Below are positions 10,742 to 23,500 of a DNA stretch of 64,000 bases, in pieces; position 1 is the first letter of the stretch, and each line of letters begins with the position of its first letter. Under the pieces are notes generated by a model that saw nothing but the letters and a program-made list of their open reading frames with translations, did no database searches and had not been told where the DNA came from. This DNA comes from Golubevia sp. BC0850 (lineage: Eukaryota; Basidiomycota; Exobasidiomycetes; Golubeviales; Golubeviaceae). A program made the translations under genes and the position numbers. The stretch covers positions 434,001-498,000 of the forward strand of contig JAAVVG010000004.1 of the NCBI GenBank assembly GCA_012976225.1. Direction: 5' to 3'.

Positions 10742-13337
10742 ATGGATGAAACTCCACGTTGCAATTGTGAGTACTCTGAAATGCTGCTCCCTTCCGCTAG
10801 CTGCTCCTTGCTGATTTCCACCTCCCTGACTTCCTCCCAACTCAAGGGCTCAAGTGCAGAAAACCTCTTGGGGTCGAAGGAAGGGCCGTCGTAACCATCT
10901 GCTCTCGTAAGTTTTAGCTCTTCACTTTAACAGAAATCTGTATGATCTTGCCTGAAGTGGCCTGCTAGAATTGGAGCTTGCAGTCACACCTTGACTGAGC
11001 ACGAAACTCCATCTCTCTTCCCACTGGTAGACATGTTCTGTGTTGAGGTAAGTGCCTTTTTGACATCTTCGATGATTCAAAATAATCACCTTCGCTGATT
11101 CTCACTTTTTCCTATCATCGTTCTGCAGTGTGCGAGCGAATTGTTTGGACCCGAGAAGAGATGTCCGGCTTGGTTAGTAGAGACTGTGAGAAAGACGTTT
11201 TAGACTTGATTTGAAGATCCGAAAGAGGATTGAAAGAAGCCGAAGGTAGTTCTTGAAAGCGGATCTGATAAATCTTCAACATCTACCTTCTCTCATCCCA
11301 GCGAGACCGTCTTGGACGAACCCGAGTCAATCATCTTACAGCAGCTGAATCCTCCAGCAGGTAAGTGGTTACAGCGGAAGAGAAAGTTTCAGGATTAGAC
11401 TGACTTCAATCCCTTCTTCGTCTGCGCTTTCGTTTCTTGCAAGAGTATCGCTCCGTAAGTCCTTCGCCAACCCCTGAGCGGACTTGGGTTCATGCCTTCA
11501 CTGACTCTTCTCCTCCTTCCATTCATTGGCCTTTCAATCGAAAAATTCAGTCCGTACTAGCCGGTCTATCTCCGTCTGCTGTGATGGACATAACTACTGT
11601 AAGTTGTCTTCCTTTCGGCTCCCAATCTCAACCTCGTCGGGCTTACGTTGACTCTCGCCTCGCCTTCAACAGAGATCGCTGAACTTCTGGCATTACCAAT
11701 CCTCTCAAGAAGTGAGTAAAGAGCTCCCAGAGTACGAAAGAAGGCGAGAATCAGCCGAACTGACCGACTTTGGACGCATACATTCGACTTCCTAAGTCTG
11801 CTTTTCAATCGATGATCCTCAAGAACTCTCAAGAGCGTAATACTGTCTTGGAGAAACGTGGAAAGAGGCGAGTCAAACATAGAAGTACCTAAATTTTCTC
11901 TTCCTTGAGTAGCAGAAAAAGAGGCTGCTGGAAGATGCTGACTTGCTACTTTCGATCGTGTCTCCGCTTTCTGCAGCCTTCTCAGTGAAGGTAAGTTTGG
12001 GTCTGCTAAGCCTCTTGAAATGCAGGTGAACTTGAACTGAACATTTCATTTCTTTTTAACTTGAAATCTTACCCTTCATCAGCTAGAAATGAGATCGGTC
12101 TCCTACAAACAAAGCTAGAAGGTGAGATGTTCAACTTTTCTTCCGAGATCTAAGAGACCTCTCTGAACCTTGATCCCTCCTTTCTATGCCTTCTCTTTCA
12201 AGCTCTCGAGCAGGAACTCAACACTTCTGGTCAGAAAATACACGAGCTCTCTGAGTATCTTCGCACCAGAAATAGAGAATACGAGAACCTTAAAGTCAGT
12301 CGTCAACACCTCTGTTCTTGGTTCGGACGAAGCGACGCCAAGCTGACGTCGCACTCATTCCTTTCACTTTCAGATTCAGTTCGACAAGAACCAACGTCGT
12401 GCTTTGCTCCCCAGTCCAGGGCATGTTCAAGGTCAAGCTGTTACCCAAAACCTCTTCGCTTCTCAACAGAGAGACACGGAGATCCAGAGCGGGAATGATG
12501 CCGTCTATGCGAAGGTGAGTGTTGACTCTTTCGAGTTCGAGTGCGAGCTTTGAGAGTGCCAAGTCCCCTAAGCTACTGTATTTTCCCCCTACAGAACCCT
12601 ACCGCTTCTACCTCTCCGAAAGGATGGGGAAAGACTTTCCAGCCTGGTTCTTCTCAACCTAGTTCTCAAAAAGCAGCTGCTCCGTTTTGGCAGGCTCAGC
12701 AGGCTCAACAGGCTCAACAAGCTCAGAGAACATCCGGAAAAAACTCAAATCCCAACTCCCATTCAACCGGCCACAAGACTCAAAGTCACAGCTCAGGATC
12801 CGGAGACGTGGAGATGGACGATGGTATCGCTTTGGGTGGGAAGTCTCTCTTGAATCCGAAGAAGTCTCGTAACAAGGTACCTCAAGACTATCAAATGTTC
12901 GAAGAAGGAGGAGTTAGTGGAGGTGATATGAGAAGTGGTAGAACTTCTGGGAAGAAGGTGAGCTTGATACATGTCTTTTTCGGTTGTCCTTTCACTCGGA
13001 ACTGAACCCTTTTGATGTTCTTCGTACTCAGCTCTCTCGTACCCAATCTCACGCTTCTGGCTCTACCTTCAATGCCTCTCAAAATCCACACCAATCTCGT
13101 CAAAGTCAGCAACAACCTCAACATCGTCAACGTGGTTCAAATCAGTCGGGGTCTCGTACTTCCTCTGAAAATCAAGTCCTCCGTACTCCTCAAAACCAAC
13201 GCGTTCAAAATGGAGGTCAGAGTTTCGGTTACGGTCTTGGAGGAACTGGTCTGGTAAATAATCAACGACGCAGTAACCCCAATGCCAATGGTGAGCGTCC
13301 GAATTCGAGTCCATCGTCGCAAGAATTGCAAATCTAA
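10742..13337 (+). CDS. HEI10: HEI10/CCNB1IP1-like RING E3 ligase (meiotic crossover factor)
   Basis: Fourteen small exons: 10742-10766, 10847-10906, 11031-11047, 11129-11172, 11302-11360, 11444-11454, 11551-11598, 11673-11711, 11913-11990, about 12083-12121, 12203-12294, 12374-12514, 12595-12957 and 13032-13337. The N-terminus is an HEI10-type RING: CNWLKCRKPL, VVTICSHMFCVECASELF and KRCPAC. Next come the family-specific stretches EYRSSVLAGLSPSAVMDITTRSLNFWHYQ and, later, GQKIHELSEYLRTRNREYENLK coiled coil. The C-terminal third is Gln/Ser/Asn-rich. This order matches human CCNB1IP1 and Sordaria Hei10, which mark crossover sites on meiotic chromosomes as SUMO/ubiquitin ligases. Two exons are only 17 and 11 nt. 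The exon 9 to exon 10 junction is uncertain: the GTAAGT donor at 11991 and the CATCAG acceptor do not keep the coiled-coil frame (NEIGLLQTKLE), so one boundary differs from that given. No meiotic regulatory site was recognised upstream. Confidence 0.85.
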
Positions 13338-13656
13338 CTGGTCATTATTCTCTCTGCCCCTGTCCTTTCTCTCAATCAGCTGGTCCTTTCCGCTTTAGTA
13401 CTGCTCAATGATTTCACGTTCCATCTTTTCTCGGTCTCTCTAGAGCGCTGAAGATGTTTCTGTAAAATATGAACGTGAAGGATGCTTTTGTTGTTCTATG
13501 ACTATTACATTCGAAAGATGAAAGAGGCTGATTTTATAATGATGATGAATGAGAAAAAGGAACGGTAATAAAGGATCACTCAACTGGGAGGCTCGTCAGA
13601 AATCTTCATCCCTCCCTCCCCCTCGCCTCTTTTTCCTCGCACTCTCTCCTCGCATT
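13338..13656. other. Convergent 3' flanks of HEI10-like and importin genes
   Basis: This 319-bp gap lies between two converging stop codons. An AATAAA hexamer (about 13567-13572) on the plus strand could serve the HEI10-like transcript. The plus-strand open frame at 13549-13818 is the reverse of the importin C-terminal exon and is not a gene. Confidence 0.45.
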
Positions 13657-16600
13657 TCAGCCTCTGCTCAAGTCCTCCTTGAGTATACTCAAGACAAGCT
13701 GGTCCATGTTGGTCAGAACACTTTCGAAGAATTGACCTCCCTTGGATTGAGCTTCGTTCAGAGCTTGAGAGACGAAAGAGTTCATTGGGATTGTCTTGAC
13801 CGGATCTTCGTCAGCTAGAGCTGCTGCACGAGCTGCACCAGGAGTGATGTCTTCTAGCCACCCATCGTCCGAGCCAATGTCTCCTCCACCTAGAGAGTTG
13901 ACAGGAGACAGAGCTCTATATCCTCTGGGGGAAGAAAATTATCGTGAGAATGAGAGTGGTCAGAAAAAGAGATCAAGAACCGAATCTCAGATTGAAAAGA
14001 ATGTGAATGATCTTGAAGAAATGCTGAGACAGAAGGAACACGATCGTCGTCATCCTCCGTCTTGAAACTCACCCATCTTCGCCATCTTTGATCTCAGCAA
14101 ATACTGCACTCCAAATCGAGGCCATCTCTGGTACTCCTTTGTAGACTTCCCTCTCGTCTTCGAAGTTTGGATCGGCTTTGGCGAGTAGACTGGCCAATCC
14201 AACGGCAACTACCTTTCTCTTCTTCGAGGTAGACATGTTCTCGAATCTTGTGACGAAGAGTGAGATCAACTGGCTGTAGATCGCCGAGGCACTCAACTCG
14301 AAACGAGGCTGTGAGGTTGGTTGTTGAGCTTGAAGTTCAGCTAGTCTTGGTAGAGAAGATCTCAAGAGATGTCCGAATGCTGCGGGTGGTGATGCTAGTA
14401 GAAGTCTCGAGAGAGTCAAGACGAAGTAGGTCTCAATGATGACCGCCTCCTGCAAGGGTGGAGGGTGAAAATAGGTCGAAAACAGCAGCAAAATCAGCAA
14501 GTTGCGTCCTCTCCGGAGGTTCAAAGAAGAAGAAGACTCACCTCGCCGAACAAGAGATTTCCTAGCAAAGCGGCGAACAGGCCACTCGACAGCATCAGTT
14601 CTGGCCAGACTTCTCCAGCACATCCAGCCTTGTACATGGATTGAAAGATGAGATCCAAGCTTCCCAAGGGGGAGAGCACCATAGGAGATCGAGAATCGGC
14701 AATGATGTTCGCCATGGCCTGGAAGAACACGAATCCGTAGTGCTGGACAATATGAGACGACGAAAGGTGAGGAGATTCAGCACTGAGGTGATCAGCCCGT
14801 ACACTCAGAAGAAGAGCTTGATTGCCAACGAGAGAGGAGAACAGAGACTGAGCTCACCTGTAAGGTCTCCTTAGGAACCATCGAAACTGTCTCTTCCAAA
14901 ACTTGACAGGCTTCTGGGGAAAAGTCCGGTTGTTGAAGCAGTTGAGGAACAAGTTCCATAAGCGAGAACAGCGGTGCAGTCATGTAAGGTGAAGAACGAA
15001 GAGCTTTCGCCCAAAGGGTCAAGGCATCTTTACCCAACAGAGGCGCCAAGTCCTGAGGATGGAGAGCGGGAAAGCGAATGAGCACTGGAAGCATGAGCTC
15101 GAAGAACCCAAGAGGTACTTACGGTGGTGAGACTCTGCTTGACGATGGGCTCAACAATGCTGTGCAATTGAATCCTGACATCTTCACCTTCGTTTTGAAT
15201 TCCTTCCTTCAATTTTTCTTCTCCAATCGTTCCGACCGCCATCACCAGCTTCATCACCATGGTAATTATACTAGGCTTAGCTTTGTTCTCTCTATCCTCG
15301 TTCATCCAGAGATCAGGGACTAGAGCAGCTAGCTTCGACACATGAGGACCGACTCGTGGACCAACTCTCTCGATAATGATAGAGAGGGCGTCAGTACAGG
15401 TCTTGATGGAATCCATTTCGTTGAGTTCGTCGTCAGTTGCTAGACTAGTGAGCCTAGACAAACACATCGGAAGGAAAGGCTCAAAGACTTCAGGATCGAA
15501 CTGGATAGCATCAGCCAAATCAGCCAAGGTCTTAGCTGCAACCAATCTCACTGCGAAATCCGTCTTGCCTGAAATGCTCTCCAAGAGCGAGACTAACAGT
15601 TGATAGATTGCAGGTCTTGAAGCAGGGTTGACTGACTCTGACCAGCTGTAGAGCAAAAGACAGATCCTCCTTCTGATGATTAGCCAACTTGATCCAGCAG
15701 GATAATCTAATGAGGCTTCTCTCACTAATCTTGAGCCGGTTATTTCTCCGAGATTGGCTCCTACTTCTCCACTATCTAGATCTGCAACTGGGAGATAATC
15801 TCTGCACCTTCCTAGAGCAGAATACAAAGCCTCTCTGTTGAGCAGAGACTCTAACGATTCTTCCCCACCACCAGAGTTGCTATTTCCCATCTCTAAGAAC
15901 TTGCTCCATAAAATCTTTCCGACTATCCTATCTGGCTTTGAGTATTGAGCCAACACCATCAAAGTTCTTTCAGCTGCAGGTCGGATCTCAGTCTCGAAAG
16001 TCGAATCTGAAATCTCTTGATTGACACTGAAAGCTTCTGAATCTTCCGACCAAGATCTCAAATCTTCGTTCGTCAATCTCATTAATTTTCCAACCAGAAC
16101 TTCTACTGCGTCTTGAATGAAATCTTGACTCTTGAAAACCTCGGGTATAATGGCTTGATTGGTTTTCCAAGTGTTGAGAGAATCTTTAAGAAGTAGAAGA
16201 GATTGAACTATGAACTTAGATGGATGTTCTAACAGAGCTCCAGCGACCATTCCACCCGTCGACTCGGCAGAAGCAGAGGCGCTGAGAGACTCCAGAGAGA
16301 CCTCTCTGGTCTGAGCCCAGTACCACCAAAGTACCTCACTCCAACCTTCCCAACTTGCAGCCTTGCTTTTGTCTCTCTCAATTAAGCCAAGAAAGAGCTT
16401 ACCAAAAGAGGTGACGTGTTTGGTCAAAGCAGAGATAGCATTTCTAATCCTTGGATCTTGAAGAATTCCATTGCCGCTCTGATTGTTCTGCGTACTGCTA
16501 TTGATCATTCTTAGGTAGTGAGATCTAATGTTGGTGATGGTTTGGAGTAGAGGAGGAGTAGATCTGAAGAAAGCTTGTGCGAAGTTGGAGCCTTCGCCGT

Positions 16601-18128
16601 TTGGATTGGCACCGGTGCCGAGAGAAGGAACTCCAGAGCGAGAAGAGATCGTTCCTAGATCTGCGACTGCCAGTTTGGTGATGGCTTTCAGAAGCAGGTG
16701 TGAGGTCCTGATCTCCTCTGCCCTTAGTGGAGAGGTAGCCCACTGAGAGAGAGCTTCTGGTGAACTCTGAAGAGCCTCTGGGAAAGTTTCCGAGAAATAT
16801 TGAGCGAAGATTGGTTGAAGAGTTGGGAGGAGAGAGCGTGCGAGCTAGATATGGAGAAAGCAAGTCAGCGAAAATGAGTCTGTAGGCCACAAAAAAAGAG
16901 CTTACTGGTAGGTGCTTCTTCTCTGAACTCACCTCAGCCATTCTAATTTTTCCAGCTAACATTTTGGCACTCTCCAACTCCTTGAGAGTTCTGCTAGTGA
17001 CATCGGCGGCTCTCATCAAGATGAGAGTGTTTCTAGTCCTTTTTGCTCCTCTTTCCGGGGACTCTGAGCTTCCATCTGTTGGAGCTGGTCCTAGATTGGC
17101 TAGCTCTGCGTGAGCAGAAGACATGAAGGATTGAAGATCCGAGAAAAGTGTTGGCCAAGTGGAAGGGTAGTCATGACGAGCGATCTTAGCTATCGATACG
17201 CACGATTGAAGAGCGATCTGTGATGTTTTAGAGAGCATTTAGAAGAAAGTCAGTTGACTGCCATGAGAGTAGCTGAGATTGAGCAAGAAAAGAATGAGAA
17301 CTTACAGTTCTGTCTGGCTCGTCTAGACATCTGAAGAGAAGCTGTCTGATATTATCCTTGGTCTCTTTGGGAATGACACTAGAGAAGAGAAAGAGAAAGA
17401 AAGAGGGGAACAATAGAAGAGAAGGTCGACAAAAAGAAAGAGAGAGATCAGTGCGAGCCCAAAACGACCTCACAGTTGAAGAGAGATCAGATTTTACATC
17501 AAGAGAGATATGCAAGACGTACATTGAGATTCTTCTATGGAAGTCAAATATGTTGTAGTTGGAAAGAGGGTTGAGAGATGGGTCAGAGCTCTTGCCTGTA
17601 CAGCTCGCAAGAGAGATATCAAAAGTCCGCTTCTTCGCAGAAAGTGGACTGGAGCGCCAGATTTAGATGCACCTTACAAAAGAACCTTCTCAGTAGTGCA
17701 AGTGCATCTGCGCAGTCTTGTGCCTCCAAGGCCTTCCACCCTTTGTGCTCTGTCTCCCTCTCTGCCTCTCTCCCGCCTGAAGTTCTTACTCACGCAACGA
17801 TTCTAGTTCTCCAATACTTGTTGACACCATTCTTGAACCTAATGATAGCTATAGTCCTCATTCCAACAGCTCTCTGTTCGAGCTGTTGCTGATTGGAATG
17901 AATTGGATCGAGACCGAACTCATTGTGACCTACGAATTGAGGGAGCTGATTGGCTAGATCCCTTTGGAAGGCAGCCTCTAATAACATAGACCAGAATTCA
18001 GGTTGAGCTTCCCAAGAAGAAAAGAGACTATCTGCTTGAGAAGTAGAAGCAGCAGTGTTTCCAGTGGCTAACAGTAAAGCTTGAAGAAGTGGAAGATTAG
18101 AAGATGAGAGCGACTGAGATTGCTCCAT
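13657..18128 (-). CDS. KAP120: Importin beta-like nuclear transport receptor, importin-11/Kap120 type
   Basis: Eight exons on the minus strand: 18128-17794, 17378-17306, 17217-16933, 16844-15123, about 15097-14858, 14742-14542, 14449-14073 and 13924-13657, giving about 1,166 residues. The N-terminal region has the Kap120/IPO11 pattern of an importin-beta N domain: WEAQPEFWSMLLEAAFQRD, then AVGMRTIAIIRFKNGVNKYWR, and IALQSCVSIAKIARHDYPSTWP. HEAT-repeat helices follow throughout, for example the long exon with FAVRLVAAKTLADLADAIQFD. The acidic C-terminus contains DEDPVKTIPMNSFVSQALNEAQ, resembling the family's DPVH-type end. The protein carries cargo through nuclear pores under Ran control and is linked to 60S ribosome export in yeast. 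The exon 4/exon 5 junction is odd: the GTAAGT donor at 15122 keeps frame only if the intron is 25 nt, using a GAG acceptor. Intron 1 is long (415 nt). The gene is divergent from dihydroorotase. Confidence 0.9.
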
Positions 18129-18299
18129 TCTCCTAGTGAATTAAGCTGTCTTGTGAATTCTATGATTGTACCTTAAAGGGACAGATAAAGGGAAGTAAAG
18201 ATTGCTCTTGAGAGGATATGCAATTGGTTGTCAGGGAGAAGACAGCTCTGATTCTTCCTGCCACCTCCAACCTCCCTCCTTTTGAGTCATTCTTCAAGC
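18129..18299. promoter_or_regulatory. Divergent promoter between importin and dihydroorotase
   Basis: Only 171 bp separate the two start codons, so both promoters and leaders must fit here. I saw no TATA box, which fits bidirectional housekeeping promoters. This is inference from layout. Confidence 0.5.
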
Positions 18300-19884
18300 A
18301 TGTCATCTTCCAATTCCTCTACAAACGAGTTGAGCATTTCATCTCCAGCAGACTTCCACGTTCATCTTCGTTCTGGAGAGATGAGTCAATTAATCACTCC
18401 TCACGTAAAGCAAGGTGGAATGAAGTTGGCCTACGTTATGCCAAACCTAATCCCTCCTCTAACCGACGTTTCAATGGTCCAAGGTTATCGTCAATCTTTA
18501 CAAGAAATGGCCCCAGACACCAAATTCCTTTTCACTCTTTACTTGTCTCCTGATTTGACTCCAGAAGAAATCAGGAAGGCGAAGAAAGCTGGAATCAAAG
18601 GTGTAAAGAGTTATCCAAGAGGGGTCACTACAAACAGTGAAGGTGGAATCGAAAGCTATGAGACTTATTATGACGTCTTTCAGGCTATGGAGGAGGAAGG
18701 TTTGGTCTTGAACCTTCATGGTGAAGTTCCGAGTGATGAGGAGAAGGTGAGTTGGAAGAAAGAGAAGAGGTAAGAGTGGTGTCGTTCCACATCAAAGACA
18801 GGCAAAGGAATGGTTCACCTTTGACTCTTGACTTCAGTGTATATTGAGAGTCGATGTTATGGGGGAGGGCCTTGAATAGAGACCTTTGAGGGAGGGAAAG
18901 AAAGGAAGAAAAGAACAACACTTTTCGAATTGTTCGCCATCCTTCTCTCCCCGCTTTTCAGACAGTTCCACTTCTCTGGTTGATCTCAAAATTTTAAAGC
19001 CGGTGCTTGCAATCTCTCGGAGACTGACAGCTTGTCCTCTCCATCCCTCATCACCCCTCCTCTAGAACATTACAGTCTTGAACGCCGAGCATCATTTCCT
19101 CTCCCACCTTCACTCCATTCATTCTCGATTCCCAAAACTTCGTATCGTATTAGAGCACGCAACCACAGCCAAAGCAGTAGAAGCAGTCAAACAATGCGGA
19201 GAAACTGTGGGATGCACAATCACTCCTCATCATTTGGATCTTACAGTCGATGATTGGGCTGGGAAACCTTTGGGATTTTGCAAACCAGTTGCAAAGACTT
19301 GGGAAGACAGGAGAGCCTTGCGAGAAGTCATCAAGAGTGGTCAGTATCCATTGTCAGCTACAGCCGAGTCTTTCGAGATGCTGATCATTCTCTCTCCCAC
19401 TCTTATCCACTCCTCCCCTTCTACAGGCCATCCGAGATTCTTCCTGGGATCAGATTCAGCACCTCATCCAATTTCATCAAAATTTCCATCTCCTTCTCCT
19501 ACAATTCTCTCCTCAAAGGACTCTTCTACTCATTCTCACGCTTCTAAATCTTCAACTGCTTGTTCAGCTGGAATTTACACTTCTTCAATTCTACTTCCAT
19601 TATGTGCAACTCTTTTAGAATCTTTTGGGGCTTTGGATCAATTGGAAAATTACGTATCTAAGAATGGAAGGAAATTTTACCAAGAAGAAATTAAAGACGA
19701 GAACGAAAAGGTTTTGTTGAGAAGGGTGAATGGGAAGGATGAAAGTGGAAAGGGAGTGATTCCTTTCGTTTACACCCATGGTAAACATTTGGAAAGGAAA
19801 GACGAAGATCCAGAGAAGATTTCTGTTATGCCGTTTTGGGCGGGGAAGAAGCTGGGCTGGGAGATTGTGAATCAGATCTGTTGA
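18300..19884 (+). CDS. URA4: Dihydroorotase (pyrimidine biosynthesis, fungal URA4 type)
   Basis: Three exons, 18300-18746, 19066-19339 and 19427-19884, give 392 residues. The class II amidohydrolase signature is intact: FHVHLR with zinc ligands His20 and His22, KGVKSYPRG with the lysine (K103) expected to be carboxylated, LNLHGE, the EHATT histidine, and SDSAPH with the catalytic aspartate. The family strings AYVMPNLIPPLTD, NITVLNAEHHFL and ITPHHLDLTVDDW also match. The enzyme closes carbamoyl-aspartate to dihydroorotate in de novo pyrimidine synthesis, in the cytosol. It is a free-standing protein, as in other fungi, where CPSase-ATCase carries only an inactive copy. Exon 2 was set at 19066 because the acceptor CTCTAG restores NITVLNAE; a nearer AG gives the wrong phase. 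Intron 1 is unusually long (319 nt). The residues after SDSAPH carry a Ser-rich insertion. An alternative ATG lies at 18282 (MSHSSS). Confidence 0.95.
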
Positions 19885-20509
19885 GTAATTATTCTATCAG
19901 TGAGCCCCAATTTTATCACGCATACCGTTTCAGGCGTCTTTGTGCTTTCTCGTCTGAAGTCGAAAGGGTTTGAAGTTCTTTGAAGCGTGGTCCATTTTCG
20001 AGTCGATACGAAGTTTCTCTCACGGATTCGTTGCTGTAGCGCCTACGTATCAGTCTGGGGACATGTTCATACTTGAATCAAATATTTGTCAACCGATCAA
20101 CAGTTACAGAGGATTATAAATATGCCCAGAGAATAACAGAACATGAAAGAGTGAGAATTATAGGAACAGTGGAGGAACGAATGATTGAATAGAGCTGGGA
20201 TTGTACAAAATACGAAGTGAAAGAGAAGCGAAACTTAATGACGAGAAAGATTAGAGAGAGGGTGCAAAAATAAAGGACCACATCAGAAACATGAAATTAC
20301 CGACAGAGAATGGCGAGTGTATAGCGAATCGCGAGTTGATGTAGCTCCATCCGACTCCTCCTTTGACGAAACACTTGATTATAGAGAATAGATTGCGTGA
20401 GAGGATTCGTGGATTAAAGATTCTAATTGGTAGAGACTGGAAGGCAGAACGAAGCTTCAGAATAGAGATGAGAAGCCGAAAAGAAACCTGAAGATTTGTC
20501 CTCATAGGA
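19885..20509. other. Convergent intergenic region
   Basis: These 625 bp lie between the dihydroorotase stop and the kinase stop. It is AT-richer than its surroundings toward 20100-20250. The 84-codon minus-strand open frame at 20505-20251 lies directly after the kinase stop and has no recognisable features, so I treat it as 3' untranslated sequence. Confidence 0.5.
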
Positions 20510-23500
20510 CTAGTTGACTTTCGAAGGCGGAGAAGGTGAAGGAGAAGCGACCATAGATTGACCTTCTACGCATGGGCGTTTACTCGAGCGAAGAGACAAC
20601 TTTCTCAAAGCGTCGAAAGATTTGATGGAGCTCAAAGAAAGAGAATTTGAAGAACTTCTGTCTCTCCTGCGACGGACCGTAGCTTGATCACCACTAGAAG
20701 TATTGTTCGAGCTCATGGAGACGCTACGACTTTGGATTGGAGATTCTTGAACTTGATTTGGCAATGGCCTTAGATCTACCCCTCCAAGATCTAGTCCCAA
20801 AACAGATCTCTGATCACCGTAGTTGGAGATGGAAGAAACCATCGAGTAGGATCGAGGCGAGGAAGGCAGAGGAGGAACTTCTTCATCTTTAGATCCACCC
20901 ATCGAGAGCATCCTTCTCAAAAACCTGGAAGATCGGCTCTTCAGAAGCTTCGGAGTAGATCGCTTGCTAGAGAGTTCGTTTGGGCTGGTAGAGGCCTCAA
21001 TGGACTCGGGTACTTCGTTGAGAGTCGCCTTGCGTTGAAGAGGGGACAGAAGTGTCGACACGGAGCCGAGAGAAGGTTCGTTAGAGTCCATTCTAAGATC
21101 GTTTTGACCTAAGGAAGATTGTTTTCGCTGAATTCCTTCAATGTCTTCCTGCTGAGACCCTCGTCGCATCTTGAGAGCAGACTTGAGATTTGGAGAAGAG
21201 AGTAACTTCTTGCGTAGATTCTGAGAAGATCTCGAGACGCTCCTCGACAGAGAAAGTTCGGGGACAGCTTCGGGTGCTTTAGAACTCTTTCTCTTCTGAG
21301 ATTCCTTGAAGCTGGTTGGTAATCGATGAGGAGTAGGCGAAAGATGTTCAGAGCCGACAGGAGCATTTGCAGCAGGTCCTAGACTAATCTGATGCATCTG
21401 TAGTTGAATTGGAGAGCGTTTTCCAGCACGTGTTAGAAGAAGAGTTGCAGATTCTGACCTAGGTCGATTGACGACCTTAGGTTTGCGTTCTTCAGGTTGA
21501 GGTTGCTGAGGAGATGCGATCTCCAGAGGCGGAGAGGACGCAGCAGGTTTCTCGATCTCGATGGGAGCTGGAGTGGTATCTGGAAGAGATGGAGGGGCAT
21601 CTGGAAGTGATTGAGGCGTTGACTTAGGCAAGGTGCTGCATTCCATGGGATCCTCTTCCGGGTTCATAGACCTGAGCTCTTCTAGCTCCTCCATTTCCTT
21701 CTGAGTCGCTTCACCGCGAGAGGTGCCTTCCGTTTCCTCTCCTAGATGAGAGCTGAGTTGAGTCGAAGCTTGAGAGTGAGCGCTATCATCTTGAGAGATA
21801 GAGGTGGAGCTTCCACGACGAGATCGGCTTGCAGGAGGGAAAGTGAGAAGTTGAGTTGCGATGTACGATGGAGCCGGAAGAGCTGAGTTGGCGGGGTGAG
21901 CTTGTTCACTTCCAGCGTTGCTACGATTCTCCGTCATGACGGTGTCATTGAGTAGAGAGACGTCGCTACGATCCCTAGGAGATTCCGTTACCGGCGACCT
22001 TGGGAAAGCAAGACGAGATTGAGCCTGAGGTAGCCTTGTTTTGGTTGACAACAGAGATGGCGATGCTGCCCTAGCTCTTTGAGCTTTCATCTTGTCTCGA
22101 AGGTTGGGAGCAGAGGTCGCTCTGTCAATCCTCTTCTGAACGACTCTCGTCTTCAAAGCTGCTTCTCTAGGTTGCAATTTCTCGAGAGAGGATGCGATGC
22201 GATGAGCAGTGAGACGAGTGCTAACGTGGCGAAGCGATCCCATCACGGTTTCCACGAGACTCAGAGGTAGCTCATCTTGAGCTTCGGCTGGAAGACACAT
22301 GTTCTCCGTAATAGAAGCGATACGCAGCGGAAAGACTCGAGCCTTTGAGTGTAGATAGAAAAGGAGATTAATGTGAGTCAAGAGTCTATCGGTCAGGTAC
22401 ATTTGGAAGCCTGAGAAATGATACTCACCCACATATGGAAACGAGGTAGACTTTGGTCTGCCACCGAGGTGCTGTGAAGGGGAATTAACGCGTCTTCTGT
22501 TGGATTCGAGAACCTGAAGTCGAAGGGACAGAGAGTCGCTTCTCCTTTTGAAGAGCTTCTTGACGAAGGTCGAGTTCGAAGCCACAGGGAAAGAACAGTG
22601 CAGCCGAAAGACCAGATGTCGGAAGCGATGCTCCAACCACTCTCGAAGTCTCTGCAGCACTGATCGAAGAGAGCCTCAGAACCATAAGGGAGTAGCTTCT
22701 GACCTTCAAGGGAGGAGTAATCGTGAAGTACACTTCTCGCGTATCCGTTTTCATCCGTATACTTGGAGGCCTGCATGAGGACTTCCGGAGCCATGAAGTG
22801 AGGAGATCCAGTAAGAGAGCTGCAGATGAGGAAAGAAAAAGGATTAGGTCAATCGTCTTGTTATCTTGTATCACCTAAAAGAAAAGTCACTCACTTCAAA
22901 CCTCCCACCCAGCATTCCTCCGAGTCTGAGGGTTCTCCTCTCTCAAAAGCTGCATCTAGATCAGCTACTGCTTCGATGTTAAAGACGTCTGCATTCGGAA
23001 CTCGAACAAAACGCCTAGAAGCTCCAAAGTCGATGAGCTTGACGACCCCAGTGCTCGGATTTCTCATCAGATTTGAAGGTTTCAAATCTCCGTGAACGAT
23101 ATTGTTTGCGTGACAGAACTACGTACAGGAGCCAATAGAGTAGTAGGGAAGAGAGAGTCAGTTTGAGAAGGTCGACAAAGAAGAGACCGCAGCGTCACGC
23201 GTTATGTCACGACCCACTCACCTTCAATCCTTGAATAACTTCCAAACTAGTTCTGAACACCTCCTCCATAGACCAGCTAGAAGTTTTGGAATTTGATCCT
23301 TTTCGTTTTGTTGGAGCATCTAATTCCACTAAGGATTCAAAGACCAATAATCTGTTAGGAACCGTCGGCACCGTTTCTTCTTCTTCTGTCTCATCTTCAT
23401 CTTCTGACTCTTGAACCATCCCCCCATTCAACTTAGTCAAAGATTGATTCTTTCCAGACATTTCCAAATCGTCAAACATCTTGACAATGTACTCAGCTCC

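Noticed and set aside
20251-20505. 84-codon minus-strand frame after the kinase
   Set aside because: It has no domain features and sits directly downstream of the kinase stop, so it is probably 3' untranslated.
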